A DNA stretch of 64,000 bases. It comes from Paenibacillus daejeonensis DSM 15491 (GTDB taxonomy: Bacteria; Bacillota; Bacilli; Paenibacillales; Paenibacillaceae). The stretch covers positions 376,686-440,685 of the forward strand of contig NZ_KB899663.1 in NCBI RefSeq assembly GCF_000378385.1, in the 5' to 3' direction. The position numbers were made by a program, and so were the translations under genes. Every line of letters begins with the position of its first letter. The stretch's first letter is position 1. The notes under the pieces are model-generated. The model saw nothing but the letters and a program-made list of their open reading frames with translations. It was not told where the DNA came from and ran no database searches. This document shows positions 35,264-44,678 of the stretch, one piece after another.

Positions 35264-36676
35264 ATGAAGCAAACGGTGAAGCAACCGAAGGTAGTCGTGG
35301 TAGGTGCGGGAAGCTTGTTTTTTGGACGGCAATCGATCTGGCAGATGGTGCACTCCGAGCATTTGAACAGCGGTACGCTCGCACTGGTGGATACGGATGA
35401 GAAGCGGCTGGCCAAGCTTCTGAAGCTCGCACAGATGGTTGTGGAGGAGACAGGCGTGTCCCTGACCATTGAAGGCTCGACCGATTGGAAGGATGTGCTG
35501 CCGGGCGCAGACTTTGTTGTGCTCAGCTTCGCCAATCAGACGGTCCGTTATCGTGGCATTGACTGTGAGGTGTCGGAAAAGTACGGCATCCGCATGTGTT
35601 CCGGTGATACGATCGGGCCAGGCGGGATCTTCCGGGCGATGCGCGAGCTGCCGCAGATTATGGCGTGTGCGAGAGATATTGAGGCGCTCTGCCCGGATGC
35701 CTGGGTCATCAACTATATCAACCCTTCAGCGATTCATGGCATCGCCCTGGGCCGATATGCGCCGAAGCTGAAAAGCTTCGCGCTGTGCGACGGCCTGCAT
35801 ATGCCCCATGTGAAGCGGCGGTATGCGCAGCGTGCGGGCATTATCACCAAGGAAGCTGACTATACGCCGGAGGTTGAGCAGGCGTTTGACTTCCGGATTG
35901 CGGGCGTCAACCATTTTACATGGCTGCTGAAGGCGGAGTATGAGGGTCGCGATGTGGCTGGGGATATCGCGGCATCACTCAAGCGCGCGGCTGAAACGGG
36001 CACGGATGGCGGGGATCAGGGCGCCAAGGCGCTGCACAATGATGCGATTAGCTACGAGCTGTACCGAGGCTTCGGCTATGTGCCAACCTGCGTGGCTCAT
36101 ACCAAGGAGTATGTGCGGTTCTGGCAGGGCAAGAATGTCGCGGAGGAAGCCTTGCCGCAGCTCTCGCTCTGGGAAACCGAGGAGCGGTATCGCCGCCATG
36201 ACGAGATGTGGGAAGAGATCGACGCCTTTGTGAGCGGCCAACGTCCGATTAGCGAGTATATGACGGCTTATGGTCCGGACCACGCAACCGATATCATTGA
36301 GAATATGGTCGGTGGACTGGGCAAGCCATTCTACATTAATACCTGGAATAACGGAGCAGTGACCAACATGCGAGACGACGCCTTCCTGGAGCTGCTCTGC
36401 GATATCGATATGGAGGGCTTGCGGCCCCGGCCCGTCGGGGAAATGCCGCGCGGTTTGAGGGGCATGCAAGAGCTGGTGCTGGATACGCACGAGCTGACAG
36501 CCGAGGCGGTCGTAGAGGGGAGCATGGATAAGCTGCTGCGGGCGATGCTGACCGATCCGCTTACCCAATCCATTGCTGATTCCGAAGCCATTATCGCCGA
36601 GCTGTTGGAGCGGGAGCGGGAGGCGTTGCCCGAGCATTGGCAGCAGCAGCGCACCCCGGCAGCAGCGCAATCGTAA
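35264..36676 (+). CDS. GH4-family alpha-glycosidase (NAD-dependent)
   Basis: The 470-residue enzyme begins with a Rossmann dinucleotide loop (VVVVGAGSLFFG). GH4 motifs follow: SGDTIGPGGIFRAMRELP, NYINPSAIHGIAL, and the metal-ligand pair Cys at about residue 175 (ALCDGLHMP) and His in AGVNHFTW. GH4 enzymes use NAD and a divalent metal and cleave by oxidation-elimination at C3. Members act on alpha-glucosides, galactosides, glucuronides or their 6-phosphates. The fine specificity is not readable, but the absence of a PTS gene nearby favours a non-phosphorylated substrate. It is controlled by the divergent AraC regulator; AGGAGG precedes the ATG. Confidence 0.87.
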   Translation: MKQTVKQPKVVVVGAGSLFFGRQSIWQMVHSEHLNSGTLALVDTDEKRLAKLLKLAQMVVEETGVSLTIEGSTDWKDVLPGADFVVLSFANQTVRYRGIDCEVSEKYGIRMCSGDTIGPGGIFRAMRELPQIMACARDIEALCPDAWVINYINPSAIHGIALGRYAPKLKSFALCDGLHMPHVKRRYAQRAGIITKEADYTPEVEQAFDFRIAGVNHFTWLLKAEYEGRDVAGDIAASLKRAAETGTDGGDQGAKALHNDAISYELYRGFGYVPTCVAHTKEYVRFWQGKNVAEEALPQLSLWETEERYRRHDEMWEEIDAFVSGQRPISEYMTAYGPDHATDIIENMVGGLGKPFYINTWNNGAVTNMRDDAFLELLCDIDMEGLRPRPVGEMPRGLRGMQELVLDTHELTAEAVVEGSMDKLLRAMLTDPLTQSIADSEAIIAELLEREREALPEHWQQQRTPAAAQS

Positions 36677-36711
36677 GGCAGAACTGAATCCCACGGATCA
36701 TCCGGTCCACA

Positions 36712-36747
36712 AAAAAAAGCGACCGATGCACATACGCATCGGTCGCT
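36712..36747 (-). terminator. Terminator between convergent GH4 and htpX
   Basis: Arms AGCGACCGATGC and GCATCGGTCGCT are perfect around ACATAC, and on the minus strand are followed by T8. It serves mainly htpX. Confidence 0.9.
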
Positions 36748-36780
36748 CGCTTTGTATTCTTGTAGAAACACAAGTACGTT

Positions 36781-37665
36781 TTACGACTGGCTCAGACGGT
36801 TGATCCGGTCATCGAGATCAGGGTGAGAGGAGAACAGACGCATCGCCTTAGGCGTGTTGCTGATCTTCATCGTGTTGAGCGAAGCCTGACGGTTGTCAAC
36901 CTGATTCAAAGTCTGCTTAAGCGACTGCAGCGCGTGAATCATCTTGTCTTTGCCAGCATAAGCTGCAGCACCTGCATCCGCATGGTACTCCCGATAACGC
37001 GAGAAGGCCATGACGACCAGACTGCCCAGAATCGAGAAGACGATCTGGAAGACAATGATACAGGCAAAATGCACGATCACACGAGCCCCATCATTCTTGA
37101 CGAGATTGGAGACAATGTATGCGGCAATCCGGGCGAGGAAGATGACAAACGTGTTGACAACCCCTTGTAGCAAAGCCATCGTTACCATGTCGCCATTGGC
37201 AATGTGAGCGACCTCGTGCGCAATAACGCCTTCCACGGCATCCTCATCCATCTGCTGGAGCAGGCCCTCAGACAGCGCGACCAGCGAGCGCTTCTTGCTC
37301 GGACCGGTGGCAAAGGCATTCACTTCTGGCGATGGATAGATCCCGACTTCGGGCATATGAGTCAGACCGGCATTACGGCTCAGTCGATGTACCATCTCAA
37401 CGATACGTTGTTCTGTTGCATTCAGTGGACCATTCGGGTCAAGGACATGCACATTCATGGCTTTTTTGGCCATCCAGCGGGACATTGCCAGTGAAATCAG
37501 TGCACCGGTAAAACCGATAATGGCACTGAATATGAGCAGTGCCGCGAAATCGATACCGCCTTCTTCCTTGATATAGCCCTGAATACCGAATACCGAGAAG
37601 ATGATCGTAATGGTAGTAATAACCAGCACATTCGTCAGGACAAACAGCATAATTCTCTTAAACAA
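36781..37665 (-). CDS. htpX: Membrane zinc protease HtpX
   Basis: The 294-residue M48 protease has two N-terminal membrane helices, then the zinc motif HEVAH ([14 protein letters not shown]) with a downstream Glu ligand in the [10 protein letters not shown] region, and two further hydrophobic segments between them. HtpX degrades damaged membrane proteins in the cytoplasmic membrane. I place the start at TTG 37665, because AAGGAGGGG lies nine bases before it and the product then begins MFKRIML as in other HtpX proteins. ATGs farther upstream at 37716 and 37698 have no suitable ribosome site. Confidence 0.92.
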   Translation of the reverse strand: MFKRIMLFVLTNVLVITTITIIFSVFGIQGYIKEEGGIDFAALLIFSAIIGFTGALISLAMSRWMAKKAMNVHVLDPNGPLNATEQRIVEMVHRLSRNAGLTHMPEVGIYPSPEVNAFATGPSKKRSLVALSEGLLQQMDEDAVEGVIAHEVAHIANGDMVTMALLQGVVNTFVIFLARIAAYIVSNLVKNDGARVIVHFACIIVFQIVFSILGSLVVMAFSRYREYHADAGAAAYAGKDKMIHALQSLKQTLNQVDNRQASLNTMKISNTPKAMRLFSSHPDLDDRINRLSQS

Positions 37666-37939
37666 TGGATAATTCCCCTCCTTAATATACGTGTTCATAA
37701 AGCCGTGCATCCGCAACAGGCTTCATGATTACCACTTCCTGTATCTATAGCTTAGCATCCCGAGGCCCTCACGTCCAACCCGGCCGTATATAATTTGAAG
37801 ACACATCACATTGGAAATTCTGCATCGAATTAGAAATGTCGTCTTAAACCTATAAATTGGTCGGGTTTGACCCCTAAATCATTCGATGTTTCCGTTTACA
37901 ATGGAGAAAACGGAGTAGGATGACAAGGGAGATGAAAAT

Positions 37940-40831
37940 ATGAGTAAAGCATGGCAGGCAGAGTGGATCTGGGGAGGCGACGAGGCGAGTCCCCGCAACG
38001 AATGGCGGTGCTTCCGCCAGACGGTGGAGGTGGCTGAAGAAGGATGGCGGGAAGCAGAGTTTGCGATAACCGCAGATTCGCGATATGTCTTGACTGTCAA
38101 TGGCGAATTTGTCGGACGAGGACCGGTCCGCTCCTGGCCGGCTGAGCTAGCCTACGACACTTACCAGGTCGGCCATCTGCTGGAGCGGGGCAAGACCAAC
38201 TCGATTGCCGTGTTTGTGAATCATTTTGGCGTGTCTAACTTCTATTATTTGAGGGGACGCGGGGGTCTGCTGGGCCAGCTCGATTTGCTCGATGAACAGG
38301 GAGGGCGGGAGACACGCTTGTGTACCGATGCCCTGTGGCGCACGTCCCGGCACCTTGGCTACCATCGTCGCTCGCCTCGCATGTCCTGCCAGCAGGGCTT
38401 CGCAGAGTATATTGACGCATCGGCTTGGGACGGGGCATGGACGCAGCCGGATTATGATGATTCGTCATGGCAGCAAGCGCTCTCTATCGGCCCGGCAGGC
38501 ATGGAGCCCTGGAGCCGGATGCAGCCACGGGATATTCCGCCGCTGACGGAGGAACCGGTTAGTCCCGTCCGTGTCGAATCGCTCAAGCAGGTGCGTAGCT
38601 TCATTTGGTCAACCGCGCTGGACATCCGTACCATTATGGACCCATCGAGTGTGAGTCATGCCAACCCCACCGGTCATACCGGCTATGTCGCTACCGTGCT
38701 GCACGTGCCCCAGGCGACCGAAGCCATCTTGGTTTTCACACATGCTTCGGAATGTTTTCGGGCTTGCTCGCTGAACGGCAAGCGCATCGAAGCTTCGTCA
38801 TATCGCGGTGTTCAGCCGGAGAAGCATGTCCAGATAGAATTGCAAGCCGGGGACAATCTGCTGCTCGTTGATACGACCGGATCGGTCCATACGGGCAAAT
38901 TTCACTTCGGCATCGATTGCGGATCGACGATTGAGGTGAGAAGTCCATTGGACGGGAATACGCTGTCTCCTTTTGTAGCGGTCGGTCCGTTTGATACGAC
39001 AGAATATATCGATCATCAGCCGCGGCCGACGCTCAACGTAGAGGACCCCGAGTACCTGCAAATCATGTCGCAGGTTCGTGAAGCTGCAGATCTGTCTGCT
39101 CTTGGTGATCGGGTTCGGCCGATTGATCCTTTGCTTGCAAGCGAAATTGATGTGCTCGGCCTCTGCATCTACCGTTCCGCGGAGCAGGAGCTCCCGGTGC
39201 CGACCCAATTGCAGCGAATGGCAATGCCGCATGCGCCGGCGGCGGAACTGCCTCGCTTCGAAGGGTGGGATACGGAGGTTGTTGTGGATTTTGGCAAGGA
39301 GTGGTCGGGGTATCTCGTGTTTGAGGTAGAGGCTGCAGCCGGCACGGTGATTGACTTATACGGCTACGAATATGCTCGTGATGAATACCGCCAGGACACC
39401 TACGGACTGGACAATACCATCCGTTATGTGTGCAAGGAAGGCAGACAGCGATATGAATCACCGATCCGGCGCGGATTCCGCTATTTGATGATTACCGTGC
39501 GGGGGGCGGCACGGCCGCTGAACTTTTATCACGTGCAAGTCATACAGAGCAACTACCCCGTAGCGGAGGTTGGCACCTTCCAATGCTCAGATGCGCTTCT
39601 GGATGAAATCTGGCGGATCAGCCAGCATACAACAAGATTGTGCATGGAGGATACGTTCGTAGATTGTCCAGCCTATGAGCAGGTCTTCTGGGTCGGTGAC
39701 AGCCGTAATGAGGCGCTCGTCAGCAATTACCTGTATGGCGTGAATGAGATCGTCAAGCGCTGCCTGCGTCTTGTTCCCGGATCCCGTGATCAAACACCGC
39801 TCTACGCCGACCAAGTGCCTAGCGGCTGGAGCAGCGTGATTCCGAACTGGACCTTCTTCTGGGCGATTGCTTGTCACGAATATTATGAGCAAACGGACGA
39901 CCTGGCCTTCGCGCAGGAGATGTACCCGCACATCGCCTATACCTTGGAGCACTATCTGCAGCATCTTAACGAGGATGGCCTGTTAGAAATCACTGGCTGG
40001 AATCTGCTGGACTGGTCGCCCATGGATCAACCTGGAGACGGTGTCGTAACCCATCAGAATCTGTTCCTGACCAAAACGCTGCGCGTGGCGGCCGTCATGG
40101 CCCGGCTGGCAGAGCAAACTGATGACGCCGAGCGCTGGGAAACGGCAGCTGAAGCCCTGCAGCAGGCGATCAACCAGCATCTGTGGGATGAAGCCAAGCA
40201 AGCGTATGTGGACTGTATCCACAAGGATGGACGGCGCTCGGACATCTACAGCATGCAGACGCAGGTTGTTGCCCAACTGACCGATGTTGCGGAGCAATCG
40301 CGCAAGGAGCGGATTTCCTCCTATCTGCTGGCGCCACCAAGCGACTTCGTGCAGATTGGTTCGCCGTTCATGTCGTTCTTCTATTATGAGACGCTTGCGG
40401 CAGCAGGAGAAGCGGGGCGTATCATTGAAGACATCCGCCATAACTATGGGCAGATGGTGCGCTATGGAGCGACGACGTGTTGGGAGATGTATCCGAACTT
40501 CAAGGAAAACCGCGCCAATCCCAACATGCTGACACGCAGCCACTGTCACGCCTGGTCGGCGGCACCCGCTTATTTTCTGGGTACGCAAGTGCTGGGAGTG
40601 CGGCGGACGGCGCCGGGCTGGCAGACGGTCGAGGTGGCACCACAGCCGTGTGGGTTGTCCTGGGCCAGAGGCTCGGTACCGCTGCCGGAGCGGGGACGCA
40701 TTGACGTGGATTGGCAGCTGGGTGAGGGCTCGGGTACCATCCGAATTCGTGTCAAGCATCCCGCCGATATTCAGGTGAATGTGGAGATTCCGGATGGCTA
40801 TTCAGGTGAGGTAGAGACGATATCGATCTAA
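37940..40831 (+). CDS. GH78-like alpha-L-rhamnosidase
   Basis: The 963-residue protein starts with beta-sandwich domains of the rhamnosidase type (AEWIWGG; ITADSRYVLTVNGEFVGRGP). The (alpha/alpha)6 catalytic barrel carries the family signature in DTFVDCPAYEQVFWVGDSRN, where Glu and the two Asp are the expected acid and binding residues. A C-terminal beta-sandwich includes VRRTAPGWQTVEVAPQP. GH78 enzymes release terminal rhamnose from plant glycosides and pectin side chains. There is no signal peptide, so it acts inside the cell on imported oligosaccharides. The upstream gap (37717-37939) shows no clear operator. Confidence 0.87.
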   Translation: MSKAWQAEWIWGGDEASPRNEWRCFRQTVEVAEEGWREAEFAITADSRYVLTVNGEFVGRGPVRSWPAELAYDTYQVGHLLERGKTNSIAVFVNHFGVSNFYYLRGRGGLLGQLDLLDEQGGRETRLCTDALWRTSRHLGYHRRSPRMSCQQGFAEYIDASAWDGAWTQPDYDDSSWQQALSIGPAGMEPWSRMQPRDIPPLTEEPVSPVRVESLKQVRSFIWSTALDIRTIMDPSSVSHANPTGHTGYVATVLHVPQATEAILVFTHASECFRACSLNGKRIEASSYRGVQPEKHVQIELQAGDNLLLVDTTGSVHTGKFHFGIDCGSTIEVRSPLDGNTLSPFVAVGPFDTTEYIDHQPRPTLNVEDPEYLQIMSQVREAADLSALGDRVRPIDPLLASEIDVLGLCIYRSAEQELPVPTQLQRMAMPHAPAAELPRFEGWDTEVVVDFGKEWSGYLVFEVEAAAGTVIDLYGYEYARDEYRQDTYGLDNTIRYVCKEGRQRYESPIRRGFRYLMITVRGAARPLNFYHVQVIQSNYPVAEVGTFQCSDALLDEIWRISQHTTRLCMEDTFVDCPAYEQVFWVGDSRNEALVSNYLYGVNEIVKRCLRLVPGSRDQTPLYADQVPSGWSSVIPNWTFFWAIACHEYYEQTDDLAFAQEMYPHIAYTLEHYLQHLNEDGLLEITGWNLLDWSPMDQPGDGVVTHQNLFLTKTLRVAAVMARLAEQTDDAERWETAAEALQQAINQHLWDEAKQAYVDCIHKDGRRSDIYSMQTQVVAQLTDVAEQSRKERISSYLLAPPSDFVQIGSPFMSFFYYETLAAAGEAGRIIEDIRHNYGQMVRYGATTCWEMYPNFKENRANPNMLTRSHCHAWSAAPAYFLGTQVLGVRRTAPGWQTVEVAPQPCGLSWARGSVPLPERGRIDVDWQLGEGSGTIRIRVKHPADIQVNVEIPDGYSGEVETISI

Positions 40832-40935
40832 GGAGTGCTCCTGGTCACTGCTGCATTCCACTTCCCTTTTTGCTATACTAAGCTTCTAATAGTGGCGAGG
40901 CGGGGCAGATTTGAAGAGGCGAGGAGGTTCGCAAT

Positions 40936-41244
40936 ATGCCACAAGAGCTCAAGCTAAGCGACAAGGAAGCTCGGTTTGTTGACCGCTGGTCGGCCGTTCG
41001 CAATAAGGGAAAAATGCGCTATATCATCATGCGTGGGATTATAGGCGGGCTTCTGCTGTTTGCGATTTGGTTCGTTGTTACGCTGATTGAGATCCGTTTC
41101 TCAGAATTTCAATCCGCTCTCTTCACTTGGCCTGATTTTATGAGACGGAGCCTGATTTGGCTGGTCGTTTATCAATTAATTGGATTTACATTGGCTGCCA
41201 GCGCCTGGAAGGGCCAGGAACGCAAGTACGATTATCTGACCTGA
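40936..41244 (+). CDS. Small two-helix membrane protein, unknown function
   Basis: The 102-residue product has a charged N-terminus (LSDKEARFVDRW), two membrane helices (about residues 35-52 and 73-92) and a charged tail. GAGGAGG precedes the ATG, and TATACT at about 40873 may be the -10 of its promoter. I do not recognise the family. It is followed by a terminator-like hairpin. Confidence 0.7.
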   Translation: MPQELKLSDKEARFVDRWSAVRNKGKMRYIIMRGIIGGLLLFAIWFVVTLIEIRFSEFQSALFTWPDFMRRSLIWLVVYQLIGFTLAASAWKGQERKYDYLT

Positions 41245-41274
41245 TCCGATGATAGCTTCTTAAGATTTCTTACC

Positions 41275-41309
41275 GTGAAGGCCCTTGCTGCTGCAAGGGT
41301 CTTCACCTT
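41275..41309 (+). terminator. Hairpin after the small membrane-protein gene
   Basis: GTGAAG-GCCCTTGC / GCAAGGG-TCTTCAC pair around TGCT. The following sequence CTTGTGTG has no T run, so termination would be weak. Confidence 0.5.
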
Positions 41310-41444
41310 GTGTGCCGTGCGCGACAGTAATGGATAACCTGAGTTTCGGGTGAACGGTTTTCTTTCGGGCCAGGATTCTTTATACTAAATAAAAAGCACC
41401 GGGCGCCCGATCGCCTGGGCAGAAGAACAGGAGTGGACAGCAGG

Positions 41445-42242
41445 ATGAGCTACAAAATTGTGTTCTTTGATATCGACGGTACGTTGGTCAATGAGGAAAA
41501 AGTCATTCCTGAGGATGCCAAGCAGGCAGTAGCCGAGCTGAAGGCCAGTGGCATCGAACCGGTCATCGCTACCGGGCGGGCCCCATATTTCATCAAGCCG
41601 ATTACCGAGGAGCTAGGGATCGATTCGTATATTTGCCTTAACGGCGCCTATGTTGTGTACAAAGGAGAAGCGCTGCTTAAACGCGAGATCAGCAAGAACA
41701 GTCTGGAGGCGCTGGTGCGCGCGGCTACGGAGCATGGTCACAGCTTGGTATTCCAGGGGGAGCACGGTTACTATGCAACCCATGAAGATCATCCGTTCGT
41801 GAACAACGCTGTGACCTCGCTCAAGGTAGAACTGCCCGGCTTCGATCCGGCATTCTGGGAGAAGGAAGGCGTATACCAGGCTTTCTTGCATTGCGAGAGC
41901 GGGGACGAGCATTTGTATCAAGGCAAGCTGGGTGACCTCAAGCTCATCCGCTGGCATGAACATGCGATGGACGTACTGCCGGAGGGCGGATCCAAGGCGC
42001 TTGGCATTGCTGCGCTGCTCGAGAAGCTGGATCTGACACCTGAGGATGCCGTTGCATTCGGCGATAACCTGAATGATAAAGAAATGCTGGAGCTGGTTGG
42101 TCTGGGAGTCGCCATGGGCAACTCACATCCGGAGCTGCTGCCGTATGCGGATTATGTAACGGCTCATGTAGATGAAGGCGGCATTCGCCAGGGGCTCGTG
42201 CATGCCGGGCTGCTGAAGGGAGAGGCTGCACTCTCAGGCTAA
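41445..42242 (+). CDS. HAD-superfamily Cof-type sugar-phosphate phosphatase
   Basis: The 265-residue protein has HAD motif I (FFDIDGTLV, nucleophile Asp), motif II in VIATGRA, and motif IV in AFGDNLNDKEM, with a Cof-type alpha/beta cap between. Such enzymes dephosphorylate sugar phosphates or nucleotide-like metabolites with broad specificity. ATG 41445 is preferred over the in-frame GTG at 41433, which lies within the AGGAG site. The HtrA-like gene starts 39 bp downstream. Confidence 0.9.
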   Translation: MSYKIVFFDIDGTLVNEEKVIPEDAKQAVAELKASGIEPVIATGRAPYFIKPITEELGIDSYICLNGAYVVYKGEALLKREISKNSLEALVRAATEHGHSLVFQGEHGYYATHEDHPFVNNAVTSLKVELPGFDPAFWEKEGVYQAFLHCESGDEHLYQGKLGDLKLIRWHEHAMDVLPEGGSKALGIAALLEKLDLTPEDAVAFGDNLNDKEMLELVGLGVAMGNSHPELLPYADYVTAHVDEGGIRQGLVHAGLLKGEAALSG

Positions 42243-42281
42243 GCCTTGCCAACAAAGCGTAGGAAGGGGAGGTGATGATGG

Positions 42282-43319
42282 ATGAAGGATGAGGATTCGA
42301 ACGAGAAGTCCAAAGACGAGAAAGCGACGGGCGAGCCGGAGCATGATGACAGGCCGAGGGAGCGCTCGGGCAAGGTGGTACAGATGCACCGCAATGGTCA
42401 GAAGGAACGTCCGTCTTCCGCGTCCACCTCTCCAAAAAGTGAAAGCTCTGGGGACGAGAAGCCCGGCGGCAAGGTGGTGCAGATGCGCCCGAGAACCGTG
42501 GAAGCCTCCGAGGGACAGAAGGACGAGGAGGCGCCTGAGGATCCGCTTGATCCGAATTCCGACGCATTCTGGGAAGAGGACGATGAGGAAGAGCTGACCG
42601 AAGCGCAGGAGAAGCGACGCAAGCGGATAAAAAGCTTCGTGCTCAGCCTGTTGGCCCTGGCACTGGTAGGTAATATCATCGCCTTCTGGCCTCAGATCTA
42701 CAATCGAGAAACGCTACCCTTCCTCTTCACATCCCGTGAGCTGTCCCGGGACGAGCAGATTCAGCAGTACAAGGAATCTATTGCTCTGGTCAGCACGGAC
42801 CGCGGGCGGGGCACCGGATTTTATATTCCGGAGGGATACATCGTAACCAATCACCATGTGGTCAAAGACCGGGTGTATCAGCAAGTCCAATTCCCGACGA
42901 AAAGCCAGTCGACGTATCCGGCGACAGTCGTCGCCTCCGATCCGTCGGTCGATCTAGCCATTCTCCGTATCGATGGCGATCATCCGGATGACTGGCCGTC
43001 CCTGCCGCTCGACGAGGGAGGCTGGACACCGGATATGCCGGTTCACGTGGTGGGCAATCCGCGCGGCTTCACCCTGATTGTCGGACAGGGCACGGTAATT
43101 GGTGAGATGCAGCTGCGCGACTGGCAGCATCCCGTGCTGGCACTGGATGCGCCGATCTTCGAAGGCAATAGCGGCAGTCCTGTTATTAATGAAGAGGGGC
43201 GCGTCTCTGCCGTCGTCTTTGCTACAACCGAGCGGGTCGTAGAAGACCAGACCAAGAAGATCGGTCTGGCCGTACCGGTCGAACGTGTGCACCGGCTGCT
43301 GGCTCAGCTTCCGAATTGA
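42282..43319 (+). CDS. HtrA-like membrane-anchored serine protease without PDZ domain
   Basis: The 345-residue protein has a highly charged cytoplasmic N-terminus with a duplicated GKVVQM motif (near residues 30 and 63), one membrane helix at about residues 117-137, and a trypsin-like extracytoplasmic domain with His (VTNHHVV), Asp (SVDLAIL) and Ser (EGNSGSPV). The protein stops after the protease domain, so the usual PDZ regulator is missing. It is probably a surface quality-control protease or a degraded-specificity HtrA relative. GGGGAGGTG precedes the ATG. Confidence 0.87.
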   Translation: MKDEDSNEKSKDEKATGEPEHDDRPRERSGKVVQMHRNGQKERPSSASTSPKSESSGDEKPGGKVVQMRPRTVEASEGQKDEEAPEDPLDPNSDAFWEEDDEEELTEAQEKRRKRIKSFVLSLLALALVGNIIAFWPQIYNRETLPFLFTSRELSRDEQIQQYKESIALVSTDRGRGTGFYIPEGYIVTNHHVVKDRVYQQVQFPTKSQSTYPATVVASDPSVDLAILRIDGDHPDDWPSLPLDEGGWTPDMPVHVVGNPRGFTLIVGQGTVIGEMQLRDWQHPVLALDAPIFEGNSGSPVINEEGRVSAVVFATTERVVEDQTKKIGLAVPVERVHRLLAQLPN

Positions 43320-43344
43320 TCGAACGAACAATAGCCTGAACAGA

Positions 43345-43386
43345 AAATGTCCTGTTGCAGTTGGTGCGGCAGGGCATTTTTTTGTC
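43345..43386 (+). terminator. Rho-independent terminator of the protease gene
   Basis: Arms AAATGTCCTG and CAGGGCATTT (one mismatch) are followed by a long T run. Confidence 0.85.
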
Positions 43387-43395
43387 TGTGTTTAG

Positions 43396-43424
43396 TTGAT
43401 AATAATTATCATTATCGATATACT
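43396..43424 (+). promoter_or_regulatory. Promoter with perfect Fur box
   Basis: TTGATA (43396-43401) and TATACT (43419-43424) are 17 bp apart. TGATAATAATTATCA (43397-43411) is a perfect 7-1-7 Bacillus Fur box overlapping the -35 and spacer, so iron-loaded Fur should block this promoter. Confidence 0.92.
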
Positions 43425-43481
43425 AGAGACAATTGATCATCACCTTATGTTTATATCATGAGAGAAAATGAGGGATATAGA

Positions 43482-44528
43482 ATGAATGAAGAAATCATGG
43501 ATGTTACGATCATCGGGGGCGGGCCTGCAGGCTTGTTCGCTGCTTTTTATAGCGGGTTGCGGGAGATGAAGACGAAGATTATTGAGTTTCAGCCCCGGCT
43601 TGGCGGCAAGGTCCATGTCTATCCGGAGAAGATGATTTGGGATGTCGGCGGCTTGACGCCCGTTCCTGGCGCGCAACTGATCGACCAGCTTGTCGCGCAG
43701 GCGATGACATTTCAACCGGAGGTTGTACTGGGGGAGAAGGTCACTTCCATTGCCAAGGACGAGGAGGGCTTGTTCCTGCTACATACGAATACCGGCAGGG
43801 TACATCGCTCCAAAACCGTCATTCTGGCTGTGGGAGGCGGTATCTTGAAGCCGATCAAGCTGGCGATTGAGGGCGCAGAGCGCTTTGAAGTGACCAACCT
43901 GCATTATACTGTGAAATCACTGGCCCGCTTCAAAGGCAAAACCGTACTGATCTCCGGCGGTGGCAACTCAGCGGTCGATTGGGCCAATGAGCTGGCTCCG
44001 ATCGCGGAGAAGGTCTACCTGACGTATCGCAGCGAATCGCTGAAGGGACATGAAGCGGAAATCTCCAAGCTGGGCAGCAGCTCCGTGCATGTTTTGCTCA
44101 ATACGACGATTTCCAAGCTGGTGGCGGACGCGGATCAGGGCCAGATTGAGACCGTGGTGCTGGAGCGTGCAGAGGACGGGGCGGTTCTGGAACTGGCGGT
44201 GGACGAGATTATTATTAATCATGGCTATGAACGAGATAAAGAATTGCTGGCCAACAGTGAAGTACAAATTGACATGAAGGATTACCGGGTTGCAGGTACG
44301 CCGATGAGTGCGACGTCGATCCCTGGCATCTATGCTGCAGGCGATGTCCTGTACCATGAGGGCAAGCTGCACCTGATTGCAGGCGCCTTCCAGGATGCGG
44401 CCAATGCTGTCAATGAGGCCAAGCAGTTCGTCATCCCAGAGGCCAATTCCTACGGAATGGTCTCTTCTCACAACGAGTTGTTTGCCCAGAAAAACCGCGA
44501 GCTGATGAAGCATCTGTATACAAAATAG
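43482..44528 (+). CDS. Ferredoxin-NADP reductase, thioredoxin-reductase-like (YcgT/YumC type)
   Basis: The 348-residue flavoprotein has an FAD loop (VTIIGGGPAGLFAAF), the NADPH loop (VLISGGGNSAVDWA) and the FAD-closing segment (IYAAGDVLYHEGK). The CxxC redox pair of true thioredoxin reductases is absent, which identifies it as the YumC/YcgT group of ferredoxin/flavodoxin-NADP oxidoreductases. It moves electrons between NADPH and ferredoxin-like carriers. A perfect Fur box covers its promoter, matching the iron-repressed YcgT of Bacillus subtilis, where a role in iron release or flavodoxin reduction is likely. ATG 43482 follows AGGG; an in-frame ATG at 43458 is less well placed. Confidence 0.9.
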   Translation: MNEEIMDVTIIGGGPAGLFAAFYSGLREMKTKIIEFQPRLGGKVHVYPEKMIWDVGGLTPVPGAQLIDQLVAQAMTFQPEVVLGEKVTSIAKDEEGLFLLHTNTGRVHRSKTVILAVGGGILKPIKLAIEGAERFEVTNLHYTVKSLARFKGKTVLISGGGNSAVDWANELAPIAEKVYLTYRSESLKGHEAEISKLGSSSVHVLLNTTISKLVADADQGQIETVVLERAEDGAVLELAVDEIIINHGYERDKELLANSEVQIDMKDYRVAGTPMSATSIPGIYAAGDVLYHEGKLHLIAGAFQDAANAVNEAKQFVIPEANSYGMVSSHNELFAQKNRELMKHLYTK

Positions 44529-44548
44529 CATATCATGCGAAGCTCTCA

Positions 44549-44600
44549 AGGAGAGTTGGCTTCCTGGCTGCAGCCGGCCGAAGTCAGCTCTCCTTTTTGC
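44549..44600 (+). terminator. Rho-independent terminator
   Basis: Arms AAGGAGAG and CTCTCCTT, extended inward by further pairing, are followed by TTTTTG. Confidence 0.85.
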
Positions 44601-44678
44601 GTCCAGGGAATGGTATAATCGACATAGACATTGAAAGATTGCCGTTGGCGGCAATGGAGAAGGGGAGCGGAAAGAAAC

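Noticed and set aside
37717..37939. SigA promoter for the GH78 gene
   Set aside because: TTGACC and TACAAT are present near 37868-37900 but too far apart (more than 20 bp) for a normal promoter.
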